A stretch of DNA of 64,000 bases from Dermacentor variabilis (lineage: Eukaryota; Arthropoda; Arachnida; Ixodida; Ixodidae), in assembly GCF_050947875.1 (NCBI RefSeq), contig NC_134570.1, positions 206,480,250 to 206,544,249 of the forward strand. The letters are read 5' to 3'. The notes under the pieces are model-generated. The model saw only the letters and a program-made list of their open reading frames with translations. It was not told the origin of the DNA and did no database searches. The position numbers and the translations under genes were made by a program. This document shows, piece by piece, positions 1 through 10,941 of this stretch. How positions within the stretch are numbered: position 1 is the first letter of the stretch; the number at the start of each line of letters is the position of its first letter.

Positions 1-1630
1 GCCATTGAATGTCAATACCAGGTGTTTGGTGTTGATCTCACCACTGCGTCGTATTGTGATACGCCTACCTACCTATATGGCAGGCTATTTAACGTCGTCA
101 GGGACCATCACGTGTGTTGGCTAGCGAATATAAAGGACCCTTCAGAACAGCTGGCGTGGTGGAGCCTCAGACTGCAAGAATGTGACATCACTGTAACCTA
201 AAAGTCTGTACAAAAACACTGTGATGCTATTACCTATCACGCACCCCCATTGACCCACGACCGCAAGATGACGAGGATGACGACGCCTTCCTTGGAATAA
301 TAAGCGCGGAACACTTCGTGAACAGCAACGAGCAGACCCGGAGCTTAAAAGCCTCTTCGTATATTTGGAAGAGAACACAAATGTTGTCCCTAGGGCATTT
401 AAGGGAGGGTTGTCTTCGTTCTCGTTTCAAAACAAACTACTCGCAAAGAAAAACTTCTCACCGATCCGTGTCAACTCCCTTCTTGTGGATCCCTCAGCGC
501 TGCGTCCAGGAGTACTGCACGCCTTACAGGACAATCCGACTGCTGGGCACCTCGGATTCTCCCAGACGCTATCGGGGAACAGGAAAAGTATTACTGGCCG
601 CGCCTGACCACTGATGTCGCCCGTTACGTCAAGACATGCCGAGACTGTCAGCGGCGCAAGACACCACCAACAAGGCCAGCGGGATTACTACAGACGATCG
701 AGCCTCCTTCCGACCATTTGAGCTGATGGGGATGGACTAGTGGACCGTTTCTGTCGTCAACATCTGGAGGTAAGTGGATCGTCATGGTGACGGACTAACT
801 CACCCGCTTCGCTGGAACTAAATCCCTGCCGAAAGGTGGCGCAGCCGAAGTGCCAAAATTCTTTGTCGAGAACATTCTGCTAAGACATGGCGCCCCGGAA
901 GTCCTCATCACCGACAGAGGAACGGCATTTACAGCAGAGCTCACCGAACCAATTCTGGAATTTAGCCAGACAAGTCATGACAGCACATGACCTGGGATGC
1001 CGCCCTGCCGTAGGTAACGTCCGGTTACAACACAGCCAGCAGTGCAAGAAACAATTCAAATGACTCTGTTTAAGCTGGTTTACGGACTGAAACGAACGAC
1101 GACTCTCGACGCCATGCTGCGGCACGTCATCGATGAAGAGAATCTCTACGTCGACGCCTATTTCCAGCACGCCGGTGAAGCCCGACAACTCGCCCGGCTG
1201 CGCATCAAGGCTCGGAAAGGGACTGACAGCCGGCACTATAATCTTCAGCGATGATACGCGGAATACGAGCCTGGCAACCGTGCTTAGGCTTGGACCCCGA
1301 TACACCGACGACGACTTAGTGAAAAGCTTTTACGCCACTATTTCGGACCATACAAGATCGTGCGACGCATTGGCGCACTCAATTACGAGGTCGTGCCTGA
1401 CGGCATTTCGCTACCACAGCGGCGCTGCTCACGACCTAAAATTGTCCATGTTATGCGGCTTAAGCCGTGCTGCCAGCGCTAATACACTTTGGGACGTTGC
1501 ATAGCTAAATTTTGGACTTTTATTTTTCTTGGACTGTGTTACTTTGGACTTTGTCTTCTTGCTTTAGTTTAATAGGTTTCCTTTTATTTTTCGCTTTCAT
1601 GTCACGATTGTAGCATTGGGATGATGCTTT
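1..1630 (+). pseudogene. Decayed Ty3/gypsy pol (RNase H end, integrase, C-terminal part)
   Basis: The reading runs through all three frames with many stops. Near 103-200 there is an RNase H remnant (T-DHH, then WLANIKDPS and a WW-LRLQE motif). At about 500-720 comes the H2C2 zinc finger of gypsy integrase: HALQDNPTAGHLG, then, after a frame change, YYWPRL and CRDCQRRK. Around 890-1000 are remnants of the integrase core (RHGAPE, TDRG). Near 1380-1480 the chromodomain-like end resembles NYEVVPDGISLPQRR. The order and spacing are those of Ty3/gypsy pol. The 5' half lies outside the window. No frame can make a functional protein. Confidence 0.75.
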
Positions 1631-1632
1631 CT

Positions 1633-2051
1633 GAGAGGGGGGCATTGACATGGTGTACTTCACTTTTTTCGCATGACTCCTTTTCACCATCCAACTAATG
1701 TTATCGCTCAGCGCCGGGCGCGCCTGCATGTATCGGAAGTTTCTCGAATGTTACCGATGGTTCTATCTGCCGTCTGTTTTCACCGATGTTTGTGTAATCT
1801 GGTTGCATGTGCAACGCGAATTGTGTAGAACTTTCAGGAAAACACGCGGACAAAAGCAATTACTCTGGGACCTTCGATGACTCATGTATAAAAGCCGACG
1901 CACTTGACCCACTGATCAAATTTTCGACGATCGCCGACTGTGTTCGTCGCTGTCGTTCCTGGAATGTAGCCTGTTTATGAGGGCACGGGTTCGCCCGAGA
2001 AAACTATAGTTTCGTCCCTCAAAGTTTTTAATTCTTCGCTACTACGTGACA
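1633..2051 (+). repeat. LTR of the upstream Ty3/gypsy element, with polypurine tract
   Basis: A polypurine tract (GAGAGGGGGG, 1633-1642) directly follows the pol remnant. The LTR then probably runs from TGACATGG (1646) to CGTGACA (2051), giving TG...CA ends. Inside it is a promoter-like TGTATAAAAGCCG at about 1884-1896. A second LTR is not in the window, so the boundaries are inferred from the tract and the TG/CA ends. Confidence 0.55.
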
Positions 2052-2093
2052 GTATGAGAGTCGTAAGTTTGATTCATTCAAGTAATGTAATTA

Positions 2094-2318
2094 TGGGGTT
2101 TTACGTGCCAAAACCACTTTCTGATTATGAGGCACGCCGTAGTGGGGGACTCCGGAAATTTCGACCACCTGGGGTTCTTTAACGTGCACCTAAATCTAAG
2201 TACACGGGTGTTTTCGCATTTCGCCCCCATCGACATGCGGCCGCCGTGGCCGGGATTCGATCCCGCAACTTCGTGCTCAGCAGCCTAACACCATAGCCAC
2301 TGAGCAACCACGGCGGGT
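2094..2318 (-). mobile_element. Ruka-type SINE (tRNA-derived), copy 1
   Basis: On the minus strand the copy starts with a tRNA-like head: ACCCGCCGTGGTTGCTCAGT contains a Pol III A box, and GGGATCGAATCCC is a canonical B box. A body of about 150 bp follows and ends ...GGCACGTAAAACCCCA. I recognise this as the ixodid tick Ruka SINE. Imperfect direct repeats TTCATTCAAGT (2073-2083) and TTCATGCAAGT (2321-2331) flank it and are probably the target-site duplication. Confidence 0.9.
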
Positions 2319-2331
2319 GGTTCATGCAAGT

Positions 2332-4496
2332 TGTCATTGGTATCAACCAAAATGTGATTGCATGATTATTTTGGCTCCGATTGTTAACTGATCATGCCGA
2401 CTCATTGGTGATCATTTGTGGTAAGTCCTACTCAATGTGCTCGTAATTATAAGCAACTTAGCGCCATGACCGAATGAAAGCCATAATAATGGTCATTATT
2501 ATATAACTAAGAGATGCTAGGGTTGATTCACTAGTGATCGCGAATCACTTTGGTTATTGTGACAGTGGTACTCTTCCTTTATTCATTGCCATTGCTAATA
2601 TTCAGTTTTATTAAAGATATATTTCTGAGTATATAGCAGACATGGTGGAAATACTGGTGGCCACTAGTACTTACGTTCACTTCAGTGTTCTCGACTGATC
2701 TCCTAACATTTTCACAAAATTTTTCTTGCCTCAGAATTCGAAAGTTCTTGAAGGACGTTCTGCTAGGAACAAATTCACGCGCACTGAGAATAAATCTGCT
2801 GGTGTTTGGATTAATTGGGCGGGAAAACCTCTAGTTTGCATAAGCCAAATCAATGCCGCTGCAAACTTGGTACAGTTGCAGCAAACTTGGTATCAAGTGC
2901 CGCTGCCAAAGGCATGCGCCAGCAAAGGTCTGCTATTTTGTTTCAGACGTGGCGGGGAAGGCACCCTTAATGACTACTAAATGTTGCTAATGATGATGCT
3001 GAAGGGGAAATGAAAAATGTACTCCTTGCACGCATGGGAATTAGGTAGGCTTCTGGCGAGGTGGAGAAACTCACCTCGCGCCGTGACGCAGAGGGCACGT
3101 CAAGCAATAACAGTGCAGGCTGCAGCAAGGAGCCGGCCAACGCACTACGAGCCCACGGTGGGGGTGCAACTGGGACGTGGCGGCGGACACTTGCCGTGTT
3201 GTTTGTATCGGCTAAGCTTTTTCTTGATGCAGCGCACATTCTTTATTCCATATGAATGCAAAAGCTTTTGAAGTGAATAGTTCTGTTTGTCTCTTACCAG
3301 CGGTTTTGTGGTGGTTGGGGGTGTTTTTCTCGCTTATGGCTTTATCTAATTTGGCTGAAACACAGCAACAGTTAACGAGCTGATACAGAGTGGCATAAGC
3401 TGCGATTATGGTTTAAGCTAAAAAAATGATTACTGGTGCAAACCTGTGCCACATGTTTATAAACTTGCAAAGCGGTAGCTGTCGCCTTGTCTGTCCTGTG
3501 AGTGTATGGCTAAGTTGTTGCTTGTGTTAAGGGTAGCGAAACTCAATCGGGGCTCCCACTACAATACGAGGGTTATTAGATATGATGGAGGTTCGCACCG
3601 AAAATTTAAAGCACGGTTGATTTTAAAGCGATAGCTGCGCAATATGACGTAACCAAAACGGGTTTTAACTTTGCATTGTGAACGCTATTAAAGCGACAGT
3701 TCACCGAAAAAAAAATTTATAGGCAGTTTTAGACTAGCGTTTGCAACCAAACGTAATCGCATTACGTACGTAAAGAAGTTGCGTTGTTATTACTGCGCAT
3801 GCTCCGAACGTTATTGGGTTTCTGTGATTTACGTGCGCTATGATAGCATGCGGTATTTGGCGAGCTTAACGTTCGTAATTTTTACGCACGCAAAGAATTA
3901 TCGTTGTCCAACATGGTGGCACCAGTGGCTCTCGTTTCAGCGTGAATTCTCGTCATGGCTACGCTCTCGCTCTAGTTGATCGCCAGGAACTATTGCAATG
4001 AGCTTTCGCTTCCTGTAAACTCACCTGAATCGTTAGTTATGAGTGCATAGTGTGTCCAATTTCTAACAACGTTTAGCGATTTGACGCCCGCATGCCTAAA
4101 CGGGGCGCGTCGTCCTAGCAACACATGCTTGCTAATGAATTAGCAAGCATGTATTCTAACCGCCCTGCCTTCTAACCTCCTTCTTACGTTTGCACAGGTG
4201 CTTGCATTGAACTTACATAAGGCGACAAACTCTAATCTAAAGCTTTCTAACATGGTAGGTAGAGGCGCGGTGGGTTATAAAGCGATGTCCAATTCGCGGC
4301 CAATGCGCAATCACTTTTGCAGACGATAACGATCCACCCGCACACTACAGAGTGAATAACTTTCACGCTTTAAGCACTTTCAGTGCAATTCGTGCAGCCC
4401 AGTGAGGGGTGCCCGATAATTCTCAGAGATGCTGCAGAAACGATACTGCGTGGCGACGAGGGTGAGCGTATATACTGCTCCAGTGCGCACGATTAA
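2332..4496. other. No recognisable gene; AT-rich non-coding stretch
   Basis: I see no protein, RNA or element I can name. The small open frames show no family motif. A 16-base direct repeat (TGCAGCAAACTTGGTA) occurs near 2878-2893 with a partial copy just upstream. Short ACGTACGT-type palindromes lie near 3760. The clearest structure is the 30-bp palindrome at 4123-4152, listed separately. Confidence 0.5.
4123..4152. repeat. Perfect 14-bp inverted repeat with 2-nt spacer
   Basis: The left arm ACATGCTTGCTAAT (4123-4136) and the right arm ATTAGCAAGCATGT (4139-4152) are exact reverse complements around GA. It would form a hairpin or cruciform. No function is evident; it is not at the end of any open frame I can support. 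Confidence 0.9.
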
Positions 4497-5120
4497 TACC
4501 CGTGTCACACGGGCAACTCGGATCTCCTTCAAACTTCTTTCCCTTAAAGGACCGAAAGGGAGTTTCACCTCCCATAATCGAGCTTTTGAAAGCTGCCGCT
4601 GGGGGCCCATTAGGCGCTGTTCACCTCGCGAACGCAGTCATGAAAGAAACACGTTATCTATTGCTAAAAAGTCTTCGGAAAGACGTGAATCACTCATTCC
4701 GCATGCTCGAGACCTGCGATCGCGTTGACCAAAACAACAAAAAATGGCGCAGTCACGGCAAACGCAGCAGCCATTCCGAGAGCACCCGGTTCGAGAGTCC
4801 AATGTAGCTGCTCAAGTCAAATATCTTTGTTAGTGCTCAAATACTATATTATATGCAATAAAAACCGTTGTAATTGCTGGTAAAAGTGAAATTAATAAAA
4901 ATGACGGTGATTACTTTACTCGAAATTCAAGCAAGCTGGGAACAAGAGTACTTCCTTCAGTCTGCAAGGGAGACCTTCCATCTCCTTTCGCTAGGAACTT
5001 CCTTAAACTTCCTTTGCTAAAGGACTGCCGTGTGACACGGCGTGCATCTCCCTCGAGATAAAGTCGTCCTTGGTTGAAGGGAGTTAAAAGGACTCTAGCC
5101 GCGTCCGTGTGACAGGGGTA
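4497..5120. mobile_element. MITE-like non-autonomous DNA transposon (624 bp)
   Basis: The left end TACCCGTGTCACACGGGCAA and the right end, read inward on the minus strand (TACCCCTGTCACACGGACGC), form terminal inverted repeats matching at about 17 of 20 positions. TAA flanks both sides (4494-4496 and 5121-5123), consistent with a 3-bp target duplication as made by PIF/Harbinger-type transposases. The TIR is itself nearly palindromic (CCCGTGT-CACACGGG), and a similar GCCGTGTGACACGGC lies inside at about 5030-5044. There is no transposase frame. Superfamily assignment rests only on the 3-bp TAA. Confidence 0.65.
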
Positions 5121-5123
5121 TAA

Positions 5124-6060
5124 GTCAGATCCCTGCTCCGGCCGAATAGGTCAAAAGTGTTTAGTAAGCGTGCGCTACTGCTGCTACGGTGGAAACGCGC
5201 CTTTGCTTATACCGATGGCATCAGAGCTGAAGAAAGCGGTATGCCGGTGTTCTTTCCGCCTGGTTGTCTGGTCTGTATAGAGTAAAATGATTGTTATCAC
5301 TTGTCAACAACGTGATGACCCTCTGCCAGCGGCGGTGCGGGTGGCGTGAGGAAAAGAAAGGCCCTGCGATAGCGCATACATGCACGCTATGCTTCTGTGT
5401 ACATAAACACAACCCCAAAGTACACTGGAGTTAGCCTAGAAGATTTAAGATTGGAGATGTGGTTTATGGTAAATATAAAAAAATATCGATCTTTAACCAA
5501 CGTGAGCCAACGACCGCTTACTCCTTGTTAAGAGTAGGAAATGTGTTTTATTACCTCGAATTGTAATTTCGAAGTCACATTTGGCTCGCTGATCAGTCAA
5601 TTTATTCTTTTGCATTAGGTGTCCGAAAACGCAAGGAGCTCTCGTCTCGGTAGTAGGACTTACACATACATTTTAACATTGGTGAAAAAGGCTACAAATA
5701 CGTAGATCTACTGAAAATCAACGCGAAGCGCTTGCGGGAGTGTGGCAATGTTTAGTGAAGAGGAAAGCGCTCACATGTGATGCCGGCTTTGCTCGCTTCA
5801 GTGGCGTGTCTGGCACATGACGCATGCATTTGGTGCGTCTGGGGCGTCATTGTCTTGTCGCTAGGTAACGCAAGATAAGTAGGTTCCAAAGTGTAACTTC
5901 TTTTATAGGCAGACATTTTTCTATTAGTGGGAAAGAAAAAAAGACTTCAGAGCCATTCCACTTTGTGAAGGTGGATGTGCAGCGAAGCAGTATAGAACTA
6001 TAAATAAAATAAAATAAAACAACAGAGCAATATAACACCATTGTGCATGTCGTTATGTTC
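5124..6060. other. No recognisable gene
   Basis: AT-rich sequence without a supported coding frame, RNA gene or element boundary. The short frames near 5220-5420 and 5850-6060 show no family motif. Confidence 0.5.
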
Positions 6061-6440
6061 ATTTGTGTTTACGTTTCCCTCATGAACCCAATACTTATGG
6101 CCTTATAGCCGCTATGGTAGATGGCAATGGGCTCTGTGACGACACTAGAGATGTTCTCAGCGAACGTTCGGTCTATTGCACCACCGATGGCGGGTCGTGG
6201 AGATATTCATCTTGGTGTAGAATTGAAGGCCGAATCTTTCCAAGAGAAACTCCAAGAATCACTTTCCGTCCGGACGTGACACACCGACGTTAATGTCACC
6301 AACAATTACGATGGGATTGGGGTCCACCGGGAGGATCCACCCAAACGAGTCTTCAAGGTCCCTCTTTGACGTTTGACAGCGCACGCGTCGGCACATTCCA
6401 CTTCAAGCCTCTCGTCCGTCATCGGTAAGGCAGGTAAGGT
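6060..6440 (-). pseudogene. Endonuclease-like (EEP) retroelement relic
   Basis: On the minus strand, in pieces, it reads DPNPIVIVGDINVGVSRPDG, then FLEFLLERFGL and a STTR motif. The I-V-I-V-GDIN block corresponds to the conserved GDFN of the exonuclease-endonuclease-phosphatase domain that LINEs use to nick their target. Stops and frame changes are present. I cannot connect it to a reverse transcriptase nearby, so the parent element is unknown. Confidence 0.5.
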
Positions 6441-6779
6441 AAGGTAACGGCCGGGCTGTCGTTCTTTGTGTAGCTCACAGCGCATCAAACCATCATCCAT
6501 CAACCATCACTGGTTTTGGCACACCTGAAACGCAACTGGGACACATACGCTGATACGATTTTGCCTTCTACTTAAGCCATTTTAGCTCTATAGACGCCGC
6601 CATCGTTTTTGCCTACGCACATCACGAAACGCTGAAAACTAGCCTAAGACAGCTCCGCTGTAACATAAAGCATTGCCCTGTGTGTCCATTTAACATTCGT
6701 GTTTTTCGGATACTCGCGTGCGCTAACGGATGTGCCGAACACTAGGCGTAAGATATTTGGTGTTTTCGCGGAGTGTCCA

Positions 6780-8345
6780 CTCTTGTTGAATTTTTTTCTT
6801 CGTGGCCCTCCCTTCGTTCAGACGCTGGCGACAGCGCGCGCGGCAGAGGAGGTCTGCTCTTGTCAATGACGTGCAATCGGGAATGCTGGCTCTTCGCGAA
6901 AAGCATACGGCGAATCTCCGAACAAGATGTGCGATGGAGTAAGCTTAGGTTGCAGTTCATCCGGGTTGCCATAAAGACAAATAAGAGGCGTGCTGTTTAT
7001 GACCGCTTTAACGTAACAGAGAACGGTAGAGAAGGCCTCGTCGTTGATACTACTGGATCCAAGTGAGCGTCTCAATGCATTTTTTGTCGACCGCATGAGG
7101 CGCTCCCACCATCCACCCCCCCAGGAAACTTTTTCTGAATTTTTAATCTTGACTTGAGCAGCGTATTCTTGGAGAGCCGGCAGAGCGGTCTTAAACACTG
7201 GCGCACAACTGTGGAAAGACAGTGCATTGTCCAAGTATATGGTGTTGGGGATTGCACGCCGCCAGAGAAAACGACAGCAAGTCAAAAGTGTGGTGCTCAT
7301 TGCCATATTGGTTATCAATTCTGAATGTACGGAGAGAGTGAAAGCCCGCGAGAAGATCAAGATGTATGCTGTTTTGCTGATAGCAGCTGTGTCTCGCGTA
7401 TAGAGGGGCACGCAGTAATGTAAACGAGCAGTCAACAAACTTGCTTTGGGGATTATGCCTCGGCAATGGAGCGAACGGTGCTGTCTCGGAACAGGCTTAT
7501 GGTCTTTGCGAGATACACAACTGCTTAGCACCCTTTGAAAGGTCTGCTGTCCTGTTTTACAATCCAAAACCTCTTTCGAAACTAGCAAAGCGTGGCTTCG
7601 ACGCCGCCAGTGAGTACGCACCCATGCGTAGCTAAAACAATGAGACAGGTGAATGCGTGCCTTGCTGGTAACTTGACTGGGTGGCTGACGTCTAAGGAGG
7701 CAGGGAGCTGCTGCAGACGACCACTGACATGATGTAAACCACTTCCGTGGAGTAATGGATATAACCGACGAACTGGAGTGGTGGATGGTAGGCCTTTACC
7801 TACGCACTGCACTTGCACTTCATCGGATAACATCCCTTCTTGATGTTTCGCAACCAGTATTGTTCCGCGTTATGAAGCACTGGTGCGGTTAATGATCCAC
7901 CAGTCGAAGATTGCTTCGACGACGCGGTTCCAGCACAACGGTAGACCCAACCAATGACTCTTAACTGTTTTTTCAGGATACTGCATCTCTTAATGCGGGC
8001 TATAGTGCTCGAAACAAACGCTGCAGAAGGATACATTGAGGCCTCCTGTAGCATTTTTACCGTCTTCAAATTGTTCTGCCATTCAGTATACTCAACAGGA
8101 ATGAGTTGCGGATCATGAATCCAGTTGGGACCTTGCCACCGTAAAGTCAACGCAAGAAAAACAAGGGAGTGACGTCCCTCGCGACATCAAATCAGCTGGG
8201 TCGTCATTTCCTTCGCAATGATGCCACAGAAACGTCAGGCCGTCATTCTCGGAGAGTCAATGACGTACGAATAACTATATTTTTGTCGGCACGTGTAGGC
8301 GACGAGAGTGTAGGTCCAAAAGTGACCTTGAACAGAGCTCAGCAA
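6780..8345 (-). pseudogene. BEL/Pao retrotransposon pol relic
   Basis: Read from 8345 downward. First comes a piece with (D/N)PADLMSRG (about 8160-8215), a hallmark of the BEL/Pao RNase H to integrase linker. Next are RVIGWVYR and SSTGGSLTAPVLHNAEQYWL (about 7840-7960), typical of the pre-integrase region. Last comes the integrase core: TIYLDNA, WGGGWWERLMRSTKNALRR and VKAVINSTPL, with a terminal PKLTPSHILFGDS. The order fits BEL/Pao pol. The longest remnant frame covers 6863-7621. Frameshifts separate the pieces, and neither gag, the reverse transcriptase nor LTRs can be placed. Confidence 0.8.
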
Positions 8346-9765
8346 TGCCGTCATAGAGAAACATTTCGGTGAAGATGGGACACTGGCGTAGGGCCCTGCG
8401 GCTGAGCTGCTGCACTTACGCGAGCGCCCTGAGCTGAGCGGCTGGTAAGACAGCTAATTTTGCCTTCCGACATTTTAGACCCATGGAGTATCTCTGTTTT
8501 GGTTTCGGTTTCGATAACAATGCTTTCGATTCTGGTTTACTTTTGGCAGCACAAATGCTCAATATGTCGCCTCTAGTGGAGCGCGAGAGCTTTAATATTT
8601 CATTTTTAAGCATGCTGTCCAAATGGACGTAATAAGTTCGCGGATCACGAATATCTTACTGGAAAAGTCGTCAAGCTTCTCAAAGAACTAGCAAGGGTGA
8701 ATCAGCTCATGCAGACTGGAAAAATATTGCGATCAGAGCTCTCATTATTGCAATTCTTTTACCGTTTCTGAGCCGCTTTTCTCAGCTGCACACAATAGGA
8801 AGCAGTGGTTCCAAAAAAAGTAACTTCTTTCTTGTTTGCACAGGGAATTACACAGAAAACATACTGGATCACACATTTAATAAATACATAAACTACAAGC
8901 AGAGAATGTTTTGCACTGACAGACTACGCGTGAAATAAAAGTGGGACTTGCGAACGAAGCCAGGCGCATGCAGCATGCAGTGAGGAAAACATCCTTCACA
9001 ACACAATCCCAAATGCGCATTACACTGCTCGAACCGCGCCAAACGAAACTTTTGTGGGATGGTTCAGGTAAGCCATATATAGCAAGTTACGTGCTTTAAA
9101 CCGAAGTATACTGCGAGTGACTTTTGGAAAATTAAGCGTTGTAAATATTGCAAATGCTCTCCCGGAAAAATGGTTGAAAAAACAAACGGGTGGCTGTACT
9201 GTAAACGTGTGTCACGGCTCAAGTTCTATGCTACACGTCCAAAGTACCCACACCCAGCATAACAAACGTCTTGCTAACCATGTTCTTAACGCAAGGAACA
9301 GCAAGATTATTTCTGCAGAAAAAACAGAACACTTTTCTGCACGAGGGAGGTGGCGTGTGGAAAAGCGCGGTGGGCTGGGCGTAACCAGCGGCACATGAAC
9401 AGCGCAGCATCAACGTACCTAAGGAAACTGGATGCGTGGACTTAATCTAGTAAACGTGTGATAAGTTGTCTACTTTTGAGGTTAACTGGAAGCGCAAATC
9501 GCTACGCCGCCTGGCGGGTGGTCGGACCCTTACTTGCCCGGCGGCGAAACGGCTTGAGCGTCCTCTCTTTACGTAGGTTTTTTTTTTCTCTGTGATGGCA
9601 CCGTCTTTTCATAGCCACGCAATTTCGCGCCGATGACACAGGCGCAGAGCTACAGATGCGGAAACGAAATCTATTTCAGTGGTGCAACACGGCTCTTGCT
9701 TATGAGGAGTTGTGTGTTGTAGATGCTGTTGCGACTGGGGTCCGATCGTGTGGAAATTACTTTGC
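8346..9765. other. No recognisable gene
   Basis: Mixed-composition DNA with only short frames (for example near 8416-8622 minus and 9117-9398 plus) and no motif I can assign. A (T)9 run lies near 9579. Confidence 0.45.
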
Positions 9766-10320
9766 TCGTGGAGGAGTCAGAGAACGGGAGGCTGGGCCTT
9801 GTATTCAGGACGTTTGACCAACACGTTTATATTTACATATATACAAGAAAGTTCAAAGTAATACACAAAAAGTTTATGATGAAGTTGTAGCAGCCGATCA
9901 CTCCCGCCGTCCGTTGCTCCTTTTATGCCCAGCGCGGTCATTGTTCAGTCACTTCCCCCAATGTGACGTCAGGAGACCGATGACATGAGTGACAGCAATA
10001 CGGAGGTCGGTTGCCCTTTTGCCCCGAAGCGAGCTTTGTCGGAAACGCAGGCGCATCTTTGGGCACAAACAGCGGAAGGGGGAAGGTACGTGCGCTGACT
10101 CCGATCCTACACAGACTCCATCCCCGACGTAGTCGTGTCAATTAGGGCGGCTGACAGGTGATGGACCGTATCATTGCACTGACAGACCGCGACTCCGGCG
10201 TGAAAGTGCCAATTTGTGCGGCTTACATGTGGTGGTCGTATCCTTGCTAATTGCCCAAACCACTCCTGACCGTGGTGCTCCCGCGCTGGCGATAAATCAT
10301 CCGTTTTGAGAGCCATTTTG
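9766..10320 (-). repeat. LTR-like sequence with promoter, minus orientation
   Basis: On the minus strand, GGGCATAAAAGGAGCAACGG (complement of about 9912-9931) looks like a TATA promoter. About 80-110 nt downstream is an AT-rich stretch with GTAAATATAAACGTG. A unique leader then reads toward 9700 with GGACCCCAGTCGCAAC, which could be a primer-binding region. This promoter/poly(A)/leader order resembles a retrotransposon LTR. No second copy or internal domain is visible, so this may be a solo or partial LTR. Confidence 0.35.
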
Positions 10321-10620
10321 ACGAGGCCGTCGGCCGGTTCCCCATAATCGCGCGAGCCGTGATCGGAGGTCGTTGCGAGGTAAACGGCCTATCACAACAG
10401 GCCGTCCGCCGCCAAGTAGAGGGCTTGAATGTTGGTAGCTCGTCGGTGTCTCTTGAAAACGCCTTGGCCGCTCAGCTGGCTCAGCTCCAGCTCGAAGTCC
10501 CCGGCTCGGCGGGAGGATCGAACGGCCGATCACAACAGTGCCGTATGTTGAGCGCGCAAATGGGTACACCCCGCAACAAATGTTGGAACAAATGTCGGGT
10601 ACACTCCGCAACAAAAGCAC

Positions 10621-10902
10621 GTGTCTGATTTTGAAATCTTTCACGACGCTCATCTTTACTCGATGTATCGTTCCGATAGGACGGCAAGACGTGGCGGTTG
10701 TGTTCTGCTTGCCATTTCAAAAGATATTCCTTCTACATGCATTCAAATCTGCAGCGACTTGGAGCTAGTTTTCGCTTTGGTAGTCATCGATCATCTGAAA
10801 ATAATCATTGGTGTATGCTACCGCCCTCCATCATATTCGTCCACATTTGCTAATGAACTCCATGATGCTTTAAACTTGGTTCGCATACGCTATCCTACAT
10901 GA
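10621..10902 (+). pseudogene. LINE endonuclease domain piece
   Basis: The frame opens within the endonuclease domain: RGGCVLLAISKDIPS, then FALVVIDHLKIIIGVCYRPP, the conserved CYRPP of EEP nucleases. A TGA at 10900-10902 stops it. The same frame then continues with LFILGDFNFPSI, the GDFN motif, so this is one nonsense mutation and not the end of a gene. Confidence 0.8.
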
Positions 10903-10941
10903 CCACTCTTTATACTCGGAGACTTTAACTTTCCAAGTATC

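Noticed and set aside
2231..2318. tRNA gene on the minus strand
   Set aside because: The A and B boxes belong to the SINE head; the cloverleaf is not completed and the SINE body follows.
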